From an uncultured Lachnospiraceae bacterium (GTDB lineage: Bacteria; Bacillota; Clostridia; Lachnospirales; Lachnospiraceae), in NCBI GenBank assembly GCA_910578345.1, contig CAJTRA010000005.1, positions 91,688 to 155,687 of the forward strand: DNA of 64,000 nucleotides, in the 5' to 3' direction. The stretch's first letter is position 1, and every line of letters starts with the position of its first letter. Below, piece after piece: positions 1-8,024 of the stretch. Made by a program: the position numbers and the translations under genes. Below the pieces are notes generated by a model. That model made no database searches, was not told the DNA's origin, and saw only the letters and a program-made list of their open reading frames with translations.

Positions 1-101
1 AGGATCGGCAGAAGCTGAATGCTTATAGACAGGCAGCGGCACAAAGAAAACAGATGGATAATCAGAGAGAGGTCAATAAGCTTCTGGAATTATTAAAGTG
101 A
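1..101 (+). CDS. C-terminal end of an unidentified protein (cut by window edge)
   Basis: The third forward frame is open from the window edge to a TGA at 99-101. It gives a 32-residue tail rich in Gln, Arg, Lys and Leu, ending NKLLELLK, which looks helical. The stop overlaps the end of the convergent YolD-like gene by 9 bp. Too little is visible to name a family. Confidence 0.5.
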   Translation, partial: DRQKLNAYRQAAAQRKQMDNQREVNKLLELLK

Positions 102-437
102 ATCTCCTTCCACCTTCACATCCAAAATATCCTCAAACAAAATCTTCGTATTGACGATCCGTACAAACCGGCATGCCGTATCGATCCGGGCGACCATGCC
201 GGTTTGTTTGACATATTCGTCCTCATGGAAATAGACGATGGAAGCAATCTTTCCTTTGGAAAGGAGATGCATTTTCCGGTCAAGTTCCTCCGCCATCTCT
301 TCGGAAAGCTCTATTTTGGGGACAGTGATCTTTTCTTTGACTGCCAGAGCGTCCGGCAGGCCTTTGAGCGCCGCAAAGGGCATAAATTGTTTGGCTCGCT
401 CTTCCAGGGGCATTTTATTCTTAGGTTTACTCGCCAC
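93..437 (-). CDS. YolD-like protein, partner of the Y-family polymerase
   Basis: This 114-aa protein matches the YolD-like family in size and layout. It has a basic N-terminus with the ERAKQFMPFAAL segment, a helical middle (LSEEMAEELDRKMHLLSKG), and a beta-rich end containing VYFHEDEYVKQTGMV. YolD-like genes in Firmicutes normally follow a UmuC-type polymerase and are thought to act like UmuD as accessory subunits in translesion synthesis. Here the start codon lies inside the last 11 bp of the polymerase gene, so the two are translationally coupled. The biochemical role is inferred from the family and neighbour. Confidence 0.85.
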   Translation of the reverse strand: MASKPKNKMPLEERAKQFMPFAALKGLPDALAVKEKITVPKIELSEEMAEELDRKMHLLSKGKIASIVYFHEDEYVKQTGMVARIDTACRFVRIVNTKILFEDILDVKVEGDSL

Positions 438-1692
438 TTTTGTGTCCTCCGATCTGATGATTTCTTTCTCTGGTGGTGGCGCCTTCTTCCAGGTTCATTC
501 CCTTTAAGATGGCATCCTTGCCGAATTTATTCTTGATGCTGATGACCGCCTGCTGTATCTTGCGGTTTCGTTCCAGTTCTGCACTGTCCTGGAAGAAATT
601 GTATTGGTGATATTCTTCCGGCACAACATTGTTGCAGGTGATGTTGATCCGGTGGATCGGATAAGAGGGATTGACGATCCGCTGGTAGAGTCCTGTCACT
701 GCCGGGAGGAGCAGTACGTCTGAATTGGTCGGTGTGTCAAGGGAAACCGTACCGTGTGCAGAGGTTATATGAAAGCGTCTGGAATAACCTATGTGGAGTG
801 TAATGGAACCGGTGACCAGATTCTTCTCTACCAGATCGAGGCAGAGCAGGTCCATCATTTCTTTTACGACGAGAAGACCTTTCTCGTAAGGATAGTCGCA
901 GGAGAGTACCTGGCCGCTTCCAAGGCAGTTGGATTGCGGCCGGTAAGCCTTGATATCTGTGATCGTGACGGGCTCCCTTCCCCAGGCGTGATCAATCAGC
1001 AGTTCTGCATCGACACCGAACAGATGATAGAGAAAATCCTCGTCGGCTTCGGCAATGTCGCGCATCGTGCGGATGCCATATGGTTCCAGCCGTCTTGCTG
1101 TCCCTGCGCCGATGCGCCAGAAATCAGTGAGAGGCTTGTGATTCCAAAGCTGTGTCCGGTAACTCTCCTCATCCAGTTCACCAATAAAATCATCTGCATG
1201 TTTGGCAGTGATATCCAGTGCGACCTTAGCCAGGTACAGGTTCGTGCCGACACCGCAGGTGGCGCGGATCTTTGTGCTCCTGTAGATGTCATTCATGATC
1301 TTTGATCCTAAGGCGCGGGCAGAAAGCTGGTATAAAGCCAGATAATCTGTGACATCCAGGAAGACTTCGTCAATGGAGTAGACGTGGATATCTTCCTTAG
1401 CGATATACTTCAGGTAAACGGCATAGATCTCTGCGGCTGTATCGATGTATTTCTGCATCCGCGGCGGGGCAATGGTGTATTTGACATGTTTCGGTATTTC
1501 AAAAAGGCGGCAGCGGTTCTGAATGCCCAGTGCTTTCATGGCAGGAGTGATGGCCAGACAGATGGTTTTCTCGGTTCGTTCCGGGTCGGCAACTACCAGG
1601 TTCTCGGTCATAGGGTCCATGTCTCTCGCAACGCATTCCACGGAGGCATAGAAGGATTTCAGGTCAATGCATAGATACGTGTGCTGTTTCAT
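427..1692 (-). CDS. Y-family translesion DNA polymerase (UmuC/UvrX type)
   Basis: This 421-aa error-prone polymerase copies damaged DNA. The palm motifs are visible: LCIDLKSFYASVECV near the N-terminus with the first catalytic Asp and the FYASVE signature, and VYSIDEVFLD around residue 105 with the SIDE catalytic pair. A helix-hairpin-helix region (WRIGAGTARRLEPYGI) follows near residue 190, then the thumb and little-finger regions. An AAGGAG sits 9 nt before the start. The gene heads a two-gene operon with the YolD-like gene. A promoter whose spacer is filled by a LexA box lies about 105 bp upstream, so expression should be DNA-damage induced. It resembles B. subtilis UvrX/YqjW more than the shorter DinB. 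Confidence 0.92.
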   Translation of the reverse strand: MKQHTYLCIDLKSFYASVECVARDMDPMTENLVVADPERTEKTICLAITPAMKALGIQNRCRLFEIPKHVKYTIAPPRMQKYIDTAAEIYAVYLKYIAKEDIHVYSIDEVFLDVTDYLALYQLSARALGSKIMNDIYRSTKIRATCGVGTNLYLAKVALDITAKHADDFIGELDEESYRTQLWNHKPLTDFWRIGAGTARRLEPYGIRTMRDIAEADEDFLYHLFGVDAELLIDHAWGREPVTITDIKAYRPQSNCLGSGQVLSCDYPYEKGLLVVKEMMDLLCLDLVEKNLVTGSITLHIGYSRRFHITSAHGTVSLDTPTNSDVLLLPAVTGLYQRIVNPSYPIHRINITCNNVVPEEYHQYNFFQDSAELERNRKIQQAVISIKNKFGKDAILKGMNLEEGATTRERNHQIGGHKSGE

Positions 1693-1796
1693 ATAGAGAG
1701 GCTCCTTGAAAGAAATTTCGCTGCATCAGTAGGGTAAGGGAGTAGGCCATAAGTTATTATGGCTATTATGTCGTCCATATATGCCCTATAGGTAAT

Positions 1797-1825
1797 ACTA
1801 TAGCATACGAACGTATGTTTGTAAA
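1797..1825 (-). promoter_or_regulatory. SOS promoter of the polymerase-YolD operon
   Basis: Read on the minus strand, a -35 TTTACA (1820-1825) is separated by exactly 17 bp from a -10 TATAGT (1797-1802). The LexA box fills most of the spacer, so bound repressor would block RNA polymerase. Confidence 0.8.
1808..1821. promoter_or_regulatory. lexA box: LexA (DinR) box
   Basis: The 14-mer CGAACGTATGTTTG fits the Gram-positive SOS consensus CGAAC-RNRY-GTTYG at every position. Confidence 0.88.
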
Positions 1826-1994
1826 CTGGGTATAAATGTCATGGAAAAGGTGGAGAAATCAGAGGAAATAAAAAATCTTAGACAGATGGGTAGCGGTGGA
1901 GACGATGATGTGATAAAATTTTTACATTGCGATAAAAAGGAATTCGAGAGGCAAAGGTATCTTTTCAAAAACAGGATAATGGAGGAAGCAAGAC

Positions 1995-3113
1995 ATGGGA
2001 AAAGCAAATGTATATTTCACAACTTTTAAGGCGACAGAGCATGAGAATCTTCTGCAGAAGCTGCACCGTCTGATGAAAACGGCAGGGTTTGAGAAGATCG
2101 ACTTCACGGATAAGTATGCGGCGATTAAGATTCATTTCGGCGAGTATGGCAATCTGGCATTTCTACGCCCGAATTATGCCAGGGTGGTGGCAGATTATGT
2201 GAAAGAGCTGGGTGGTAAGCCTTTTCTGACAGACTGTAATACATTATATGTGGGCAGCAGGAAGAATGCGCTCGATCATTTAGAGACAGCATACATAAAC
2301 GGGTTCTCACCGTATCAGACAGGCTGTCATGTGATCATCGGTGATGGTCTGAAAGGAACGGATGAGACGCTGGTTCCTATTGATGGGGAATATGTGAAAG
2401 AGGCAAAGATCGGCCATGCGATCATGGACGCAGATGTTTTTATTTCCCTGACGCATTTTAAAGGTCACGAGATGGCTGGGTTTGGCGGTGCGCTTAAGAA
2501 TATCGGTATGGGCTGCGGCTCCAGGGCAGGGAAGATGGAGCAGCACTGTGATGGTAAGCCAAGCGTGGATCAGTCTGCCTGTGTAGGCTGTGGAGCCTGT
2601 GACAGGATCTGTGCACATGGCGCTCCAGTGATTGAGAATGGCAAGGCGCAGATCGATCATGATAAATGTGTGGGATGCGGACGCTGTCTGGCAGTCTGTC
2701 CGAAGGATGCGATCGCAGCGGATTTCGAAGATTCCGTGGCAGTGCTCAATTACCGGATGGCAGAATACAGTCTGGCAGTTTGTAAGGATCGTCCCTGTTT
2801 CCATATTTCCCTGATCTGTGATGTGTCTCCAAACTGTGACTGTCATGCGGAGAATGACATCCCGATCATCCCGAATGTGGGCATGCTGGCATCTTTTGAT
2901 CCGGTAGCGTTAGACCAGGCATGTGCGGATCTGTGCAACCAGATGACGCCGGTAGAGAGCAGTATCTTAGGAGAGAATCTGAAGGAGCATGGCAATGAAG
3001 AGGGTCATGACCATTTCCATATGACACATCCGGATACCGAATGGAGAAGCTGTATCTCCCATGCGGTGAAGATTGGCCTGGGTACGGATCAGTATGAGCT
3101 GATGCGGATATAA
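1995..3113 (+). CDS. DUF362-family protein with two 4Fe-4S clusters
   Basis: This 372-aa protein has an N-terminal DUF362 domain (about residues 1-185, with AAIKIHFGEYGN and SLTHFKGHEMAGFGGALKN). A bacterial dicluster ferredoxin domain follows, with two Cys motifs, CVGCGACDRIC and CVGCGRCLAVCP, around residues 197-235. A His- and Cys-containing tail (SPNCDCHAE, EEGHDHFHMTHPD) comes last. The start has GGAGG 9 nt upstream. The family is common in anaerobes and is annotated as a cytoplasmic iron-sulfur protein of unknown reaction, so an electron-transfer role is an inference. It looks monocistronic. Confidence 0.88.
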   Translation: MGKANVYFTTFKATEHENLLQKLHRLMKTAGFEKIDFTDKYAAIKIHFGEYGNLAFLRPNYARVVADYVKELGGKPFLTDCNTLYVGSRKNALDHLETAYINGFSPYQTGCHVIIGDGLKGTDETLVPIDGEYVKEAKIGHAIMDADVFISLTHFKGHEMAGFGGALKNIGMGCGSRAGKMEQHCDGKPSVDQSACVGCGACDRICAHGAPVIENGKAQIDHDKCVGCGRCLAVCPKDAIAADFEDSVAVLNYRMAEYSLAVCKDRPCFHISLICDVSPNCDCHAENDIPIIPNVGMLASFDPVALDQACADLCNQMTPVESSILGENLKEHGNEEGHDHFHMTHPDTEWRSCISHAVKIGLGTDQYELMRI

Positions 3114-3236
3114 TATACAGGCGTCCGGCGATGATGCTATAAGATTTGGTAAGTGGGTTTATCGCGGCGTACTTCTGGTATGGTGATATAGACAGAAAGA
3201 ATTGCAGATTGATGAGAGAAAGGCATTTGAATCGAA

Positions 3237-5033
3237 ATGAAAAAAGACGAAAAATTAGAGCAGCTTCGGAAACTGATGCAGGAGAGGAACTTTTCCGCTT
3301 ATATCATCCCTACGGATGATTTCCACAGCTCAGAGTATGTGGGCAGTTATTTTAAAGCGCGGGAGTATATGTCAGGGTTTACCGGTTCGGCTGGGACGCT
3401 GGTCGTCCTGCCGGATCAGGCGGCTTTGTGGACAGATGGAAGATATTTTCTGCAGGCAGCAGAACAGTTGAAAGGCAGTCAGATCACACTTATGCGTTCC
3501 GGACAGCCAGGCGTTTTTTCCATAGAGGAATATTTGCAGAAGCATCTGCAGGAAAAGGCTGTTGTAGGGTTTGACGGCCGCACGGTTACCAGACGGTTTG
3601 TTAATCTGATCCGGGAAAAGACAGACGAAAAACAGGTGACTTTTGACGGCAGAGAAGATCTGGTTGGCAAGGTCTGGGAGGGTCGTCCTGCGCTTTCGAA
3701 AGAACCGGTCTGGGAACTTGACATGAGATACGCGGGTAAGAGCCGGGTGGACAAGATACAGGAAGTGCGGATGGAAATGCAGGAGAAGCAGGCGGATTAT
3801 CTGCTGCTCACCGCTTTAGATGAGATTGCCTGGCTCTTTAACCTGCGCGGCAATGATATAGCGTATACCCCTGTTTTTCTTTCTTATCTGCTGCTGACGA
3901 AAGAGCAGATCTGTCTCTTTGCGCATGAGGAGATTTTTACAGAGGAATTGAAGGGGAAGTTACGACAGGAGGGGGTTGCTATTAAACCCTATGATGCCAT
4001 AGAGGAGACGGTTCAGAACTTGTCTGACGGGAAGAAGATCTGGCTTGACAGCGGCGTTGTGAACTATAGACTGACAGAAAGTATACCAGAGTCTGTAGAG
4101 ATCCTGGATCAGAGCAGTCCGGTGGTGCTTATGAAAGCGGTCAAGAACCAGACGGAGATGGATAACATGCGGACGGCCCATGTGAAGGACGGTGTGGCAG
4201 TCACAAGGTTTATACACTGGCTGAAGACGAATGTCGGCAGAGAAACCATTACAGAGATGAGTGCGGCGGAGAAGTTAGAGTCGCTTCGTGCACAGATGGA
4301 AGGGTATCTGGAACAGAGTTTTGGTCCGATCATTGCCTATGGACCGCATGGAGCAATTGTGCACTATGCGGCGACAGAGCAGACGAATGCAGCAATGAAG
4401 ACAGAGAGTTTCTGTCTGGCAGATACGGGTGGGCATTATAAAGAAGGCACTACGGATGTTACCCGGACGATTGTGCTGGGAACGCTGACGGAGGAGGAGA
4501 AGAGGGACTACACGTTGGTATTGCGGGGAAATCTGGCGCTGGGTGCGGCGAAATTCTTAGAAGGAGTCAGTGGACAGAATCTGGATATTCTGGCAAGACA
4601 GCCGCTTTGGGAGGCTGGACTTGATTATAACCATGGAACTGGACATGGCGTTGGCTACATTCTTGGGGTACACGAGGGACCGCAGAGATTTCACTGGCGG
4701 ACAGCCCCTGGGGCAAAGAGCGTTGCACTGAAAGAGGGAATGATTATTTCTGATGAACCAGGCTTATATCTGGAAGGAAAGTTTGGCGTTCGCCTGGAGA
4801 ATCTTGTGCTGTGCCGGAAGAAGGAGAAGAATGAGTACGGCCAGTTCCTGTATCTGGAGCCGCTGACGATGGTGCCTTTTGACAGAGAAGCGATCCTGCC
4901 GGAATTGATGACACGAAGCGAACTTGGATGGCTGAATGCGTATCATAAGCGAGTATATGAGACGCTTGCGCCTTTGATGGAAGAGGAAGAACTGATATGG
5001 CTTCGTGAGATGACGGCAGAGCTGACAGAATAA
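3237..5033 (+). CDS. Xaa-Pro aminopeptidase (aminopeptidase P, peptidase family M24)
   Basis: This 598-aa protein has the three-domain layout of long aminopeptidase P enzymes: two creatinase-type N-terminal domains (residues 1-about 305), a pita-bread M24 catalytic domain and a short C-terminal M24 extension. The dinuclear metal ligands can be assigned: Asp in LADTGGHY and in GTTDVTRT, His in HGTGHGVGY, Glu in ISDEPGLY and in VRLENL. It should cut the N-terminal residue from peptides whose second residue is Pro, in the cytoplasm. No signal peptide is present. The ribosome binding site is weak (AGAAAGG about 15 nt upstream), but no better in-frame start exists. A strong terminator follows. Confidence 0.93.
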   Translation: MKKDEKLEQLRKLMQERNFSAYIIPTDDFHSSEYVGSYFKAREYMSGFTGSAGTLVVLPDQAALWTDGRYFLQAAEQLKGSQITLMRSGQPGVFSIEEYLQKHLQEKAVVGFDGRTVTRRFVNLIREKTDEKQVTFDGREDLVGKVWEGRPALSKEPVWELDMRYAGKSRVDKIQEVRMEMQEKQADYLLLTALDEIAWLFNLRGNDIAYTPVFLSYLLLTKEQICLFAHEEIFTEELKGKLRQEGVAIKPYDAIEETVQNLSDGKKIWLDSGVVNYRLTESIPESVEILDQSSPVVLMKAVKNQTEMDNMRTAHVKDGVAVTRFIHWLKTNVGRETITEMSAAEKLESLRAQMEGYLEQSFGPIIAYGPHGAIVHYAATEQTNAAMKTESFCLADTGGHYKEGTTDVTRTIVLGTLTEEEKRDYTLVLRGNLALGAAKFLEGVSGQNLDILARQPLWEAGLDYNHGTGHGVGYILGVHEGPQRFHWRTAPGAKSVALKEGMIISDEPGLYLEGKFGVRLENLVLCRKKEKNEYGQFLYLEPLTMVPFDREAILPELMTRSELGWLNAYHKRVYETLAPLMEEEELIWLREMTAELTE

Positions 5034-5044
5034 AATATTTCATG

Positions 5045-5077
5045 AAAGAGACTGTTGCATTGCAACAGTCTCTTTTC
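5045..5077 (+). terminator. Rho-independent terminator after the aminopeptidase gene
   Basis: A near-perfect palindrome (arms 5045-5058 and 5062-5075, AAAGAGACTGTTGC with its complement, loop ATT) ends in TTTT. It starts 11 bp after the stop codon. Confidence 0.85.
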
Positions 5078-5271
5078 GACTACAGGAAGGAGACAGGAAG
5101 CTGCCTCGTGCAAAGCATTTTCCGGATCAGAAAGAAAGAGGAAACGGCTATAAATTTGCGTAAACTCTGTATAGAAAACATGAGCTTGTGTCATACTCTG
5201 GATAAGCGAAAAAACAGACAGGTGCAGATACATCGGGCAGATGTTGTGCGCCACATAGAATGGAGGAGACT

Positions 5272-5826
5272 ATGGCACAACCGACAGGAAAGAGTAAATA
5301 TGCCGGAACTCAGACAGAGAAGAATCTGGAGGCAGCGATCGCGGGAGAATCCGTGGCGAGAAACAATTATACATTTTTTGCATCCAAAGCAAGGAAGGAG
5401 GGATTTGAACAGATCGCGGCGATCTTTCAGGATACGGCTGACAATGAGAAAGAACATGCAAAGATCTGGTATAAAGAGCGGTACGGTATTGAGAGTACGG
5501 CAGAGAATCTGGCGGCAGCGGCGGCAGGCGAACACTATGAATGGACAGAAATGTATGTGGGTTTTGCAGAGACTGCGCAGAGAGAAGGATTTCCAGAACT
5601 GGCGGCTAAGTTTCGTCAGGTAGCTGATATTGAGAAACAGCATGAAGAACGCTACCGGGCGCTTCTCCATAATGTAGAGATGCAGGAAGTATTCAGGAAG
5701 AGCGAAGTGAAAGTCTGGGAATGCCGCAATTGTGGACATATTGTTGTGGGCTGCAGCGCACCGGAAATCTGTCCTGTCTGTGATCATCCGCAGGCATATT
5801 TTGAGATTAAGCCGGAAAACTATTGA
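5272..5826 (+). CDS. rbr: Rubrerythrin
   Basis: This 184-aa non-haem di-iron peroxidase should reduce hydrogen peroxide in the anaerobic cytoplasm. The N-terminal four-helix bundle carries the expected Glu/His ligands (AAIAGESVARNNY, DNEKEHAKIW, AAGEHYEWTEMY, DIEKQHEERY). The C-terminal rubredoxin-like domain has two CxxC knuckles (WECRNCGHI and CPVCDHP) for the FeCys4 site. An upstream in-frame ATG at 5260 overlaps the ribosome binding site. GGAGG at 5262-5266 favours the ATG at 5272, so that start is used here. No PerR box could be identified in the 190 bp upstream. Confidence 0.95.
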   Translation: MAQPTGKSKYAGTQTEKNLEAAIAGESVARNNYTFFASKARKEGFEQIAAIFQDTADNEKEHAKIWYKERYGIESTAENLAAAAAGEHYEWTEMYVGFAETAQREGFPELAAKFRQVADIEKQHEERYRALLHNVEMQEVFRKSEVKVWECRNCGHIVVGCSAPEICPVCDHPQAYFEIKPENY

Positions 5827-5830
5827 TCCT

Positions 5831-5858
5831 GGCTGGCCGAGAGGCTGTCTCTTGGTCA
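5831..5858 (+). other. Stem-loop after the rubrerythrin gene
   Basis: CTGGCCGAGAG and CTCTTGGTCAG can pair over 11 bp with two G-U pairs around a 5-nt loop. No T-run follows, so this may be an mRNA stabiliser rather than a terminator. Confidence 0.4.
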
Positions 5859-5911
5859 GTCAGTGCAGGACAATATAGTATAGGAGTATCAGGAACAGGA
5901 GTGATGTTGTA

Positions 5912-6346
5912 ATGATAGAACAGGATACGATCAGATTATTGCGGGAATGTGATGCAGGTATCAAAATGGGAGTAGCATCCATTGAGGAAGTGCTGGATTA
6001 CGTGAACAGTGATCAGTTTCGAAGGGAGCTTGTTGAATGCAGGGAAGGGCATATTAAGCTGCAGCACAAGATTCAGGAGCTTCTTCGTGAATATCACGAT
6101 GAGGGAAAAGAACCGAGTCCGATGGCAAAAGGAATGTCATGGATCAAGACGAATGTGAAACTCGTCATGAAAGAATCGGATGAGACGATCGCTGATCTGA
6201 TGACAGACGGCTGTAATATGGGAGTAAAATCATTGAACAAGTATTTGAACCAATATAAGGCGGCTGATGAGAGATCGAAAGAGATTACGAAGAAGCTCAG
6301 TGATCTTGAGGAAAAACTGACGGTGGACATCAGAAAATTTTTATAG
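5912..6346 (+). CDS. Small all-helical cytoplasmic protein (ferritin-like/DUF2383-like bundle?)
   Basis: This 144-aa protein has no signal peptide or membrane segment. It is predicted almost wholly helical with heptad-like stretches (ELVECREGHIKLQHKIQELL, then DERSKEITKKLSDLEEKL). The distribution of Glu and His on the first helices, and a central SDETIADLMTDGCNMGVKSL segment, recall the PA2169/DUF2383 four-helix bundles. I cannot confirm metal ligands. AGGAG lies 10 nt before the ATG. It follows rubrerythrin by 85 bp, so a shared stress role is possible but unproven. A strong hairpin follows. Confidence 0.6.
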   Translation: MIEQDTIRLLRECDAGIKMGVASIEEVLDYVNSDQFRRELVECREGHIKLQHKIQELLREYHDEGKEPSPMAKGMSWIKTNVKLVMKESDETIADLMTDGCNMGVKSLNKYLNQYKAADERSKEITKKLSDLEEKLTVDIRKFL

Positions 6347-6385
6347 ATCCAGAATAGAAATACGGCGCGGGAATAACGGAAAAAT

Positions 6386-6430
6386 TTCAGGGGAATGTGA
6401 GATTGGACAGGGAGATCACATTCCCCTGAA
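6386..6430. terminator. 15-bp perfect stem-loop, probably a terminator
   Basis: TTCAGGGGAATGTGA (6386-6400) is exactly complementary to 6416-6430 around a 15-nt loop. The T-rich flank lies on the left, so the strand with a classical U-tail is the minus strand. For the upstream plus-strand gene it is a hairpin without a U-tail. Confidence 0.65.
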
Positions 6431-6472
6431 TGCATTATGAGAAGTGATCATGAAAAAATAAAAATAAAAAGA

Positions 6473-6501
6473 TTGACAGATTTTGGAAGATGCTATATTC
6501 T
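6473..6501 (+). promoter_or_regulatory. Promoter of the quaternary-amine ABC transporter operon
   Basis: A consensus TTGACA (6473-6478) stands 17 bp before TATTCT (6496-6501), inside an AT-rich stretch about 115 bp upstream of the permease start. Confidence 0.65.
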
Positions 6502-6617
6502 TAATAAGCAGAACGTTTGTTCTTTCGCGAGGGCGCTTTCCGTGAAGGAAAGAATTGTACAGGGAATGACATAGGAGATGGATGTGTTTTCTGGAAATAG
6601 ATAAGGGAGTTTTGCCT

Positions 6618-7253
6618 ATGCAGATATTACAGATCTTTTGGGAGAGAAGAGAGCTTTTTGCAACCTGTCTTCTGGAGCATGTCAGAATATCATTGACAGC
6701 GGTTCTGTGCGCAGGAATCCTTGGTATTTTGATGGGCACTCTAATCAGCAGACATAAAAGGGCGGCAAGTATTGTGTTAGGAATTGTGAATGTGATCTAT
6801 ACGGTGCCATCTATTTCTCTGCTGGGGTTTTTGATTCCTTTTACCGGAATCGGGAACAGAACGGCGATTATTGCATTGACAGTCTATGGATTACTTCCGA
6901 TTGTCAGGAACACCTACACAGGGTTGACCAATGTGGATGCCAGTATTCTGGAAGTGGCGGAGGGGCTTGGATCAGATGCCGGACAGATGATGTTCAGGAT
7001 TCGTTTTCCGATGGCGCTGCCTGTGATTATCAGTGGGTTCCGCAATATGGTGGTCATGATTATTGCCATGGGCGGGATTGCTTCCTTTATCGGAGCAGGA
7101 GGACTGGGAGTCGCTATTTACAGAGGCATCACCACTTATAATATGACATTGACAGCGGCTGGTTCCATATTGATCGCACTGCTTGCGCTGTTCAGCGACA
7201 GGCTGCTCTCTTTGGCAGAGAAGGCGGCGAACAGGAGGTATGGCATTGAGTAA
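6618..7253 (+). CDS. Glycine betaine/carnitine/choline-type ABC transporter permease
   Basis: This 211-aa inner-membrane permease of the OpuC/OsmU type has about five to six membrane spans. The binding-protein-dependent transport EAA loop (EVAEGLGSDAGQMMFRIRFP) lies around residues 120-140, and IGAGGLGVAIYRGI is typical of this family. The ATG at 6618 has GGGAG 8 nt upstream. The ATG at 6582 has no usable spacing and is rejected. The operon order is permease, ATPase, binding protein. Only one permease is present, where OpuC-type systems usually have two, so it probably forms a homodimer. Confidence 0.88.
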   Translation: MQILQIFWERRELFATCLLEHVRISLTAVLCAGILGILMGTLISRHKRAASIVLGIVNVIYTVPSISLLGFLIPFTGIGNRTAIIALTVYGLLPIVRNTYTGLTNVDASILEVAEGLGSDAGQMMFRIRFPMALPVIISGFRNMVVMIIAMGGIASFIGAGGLGVAIYRGITTYNMTLTAAGSILIALLALFSDRLLSLAEKAANRRYGIE

Positions 7254-7971
7254 GGTGATAGAGATAAGAGACTGTACAGCCTCCTATGGAGAGAATGAAG
7301 TGTTGCATCGCGTTTCTCTTACCGTAGAACGGGGAGAGCTGGTGGTGATCATTGGGCCTTCCGGCTGTGGAAAGACGACGCTTCTCAAGATGATGAACGG
7401 TATTGTGAGGCCGACGGAGGGAGAAGTGAGAGTCAATGGTGAGCAACTGTCTGAATGTGATCTGGTGGCCGTGCGCCGGCATATTGGGTATGCTGTACAG
7501 GGTGCGAAACTGTTTCCGCATATGACGGTCAGAGACAATATCTGTTATGTTCCTTCTCTGGAACAGAGAAGGCCGAAGGAGGAGAAGCAGAAACTGTCAG
7601 AGAAAATGCTGGAGCTGGTTCAGCTTCCAACGAATCTGGCAGACAGATTTCCAAGACAACTGTCGGGCGGACAGCAGCAGAGAGTGGGAATTGCACGTGC
7701 TATGGCGGCGGATGCTGATATCTTATTAATGGACGAGCCTTTTGGCGCGGTGGATGAGATTACTCGGAGGGGACTGCAGGATGAGCTGCTTTCTTTGCAG
7801 AGAAAGACAGGGATTACGATTGTGTTTATCACGCATGATATTGAAGAAGCCTTGAGACTTGGAAGCAGAATTCTGATTATGAAGGAGGGCGTGATCTGGC
7901 AGGAAGGGACAGGAGAGAGGCTGTTGGAATCACCGCGGGATGCTTTTGTGAGGAAGCTGATGCGCCGGTGA
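7246..7971 (+). CDS. Glycine betaine/carnitine/choline-type ABC transporter ATPase
   Basis: This 241-aa ATPase has the full motif set: Walker A GPSGCGKTT, Q-loop AVQGAKLFPHM, signature LSGGQQQRVGIARAM, Walker B LLMDEPFGAVD and the switch His in FITHDIEEAL. The start is set by the ribosome binding site. AGGAGG (7233-7238) is 1 nt from the ATG at 7240 but 7 nt from the in-frame TTG at 7246, so TTG is preferred. Either start overlaps the permease stop, implying coupling. It ends soon after the ATPase core and lacks the tandem CBS domains that sense ionic strength in OpuA/OpuCA. Confidence 0.88.
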   Translation: MSKVIEIRDCTASYGENEVLHRVSLTVERGELVVIIGPSGCGKTTLLKMMNGIVRPTEGEVRVNGEQLSECDLVAVRRHIGYAVQGAKLFPHMTVRDNICYVPSLEQRRPKEEKQKLSEKMLELVQLPTNLADRFPRQLSGGQQQRVGIARAMAADADILLMDEPFGAVDEITRRGLQDELLSLQRKTGITIVFITHDIEEALRLGSRILIMKEGVIWQEGTGERLLESPRDAFVRKLMRR

Positions 7972-8024
7972 TGGGAAGGAAATACAAGGAGCAGTTTAGG
8001 AATGAAAACAGGAGGAGACAGATT

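Noticed and set aside
1841..2029. 62-aa forward reading frame before the DUF362 gene
   Set aside because: It overlaps the start of the DUF362 gene in another frame, and the GGAGG inside it is clearly that gene's ribosome binding site.
5042..5623. 193-aa forward reading frame over the terminator and rubrerythrin gene
   Set aside because: It starts in a terminator hairpin, is Arg-rich as out-of-frame readings are, and covers rubrerythrin in the wrong frame.
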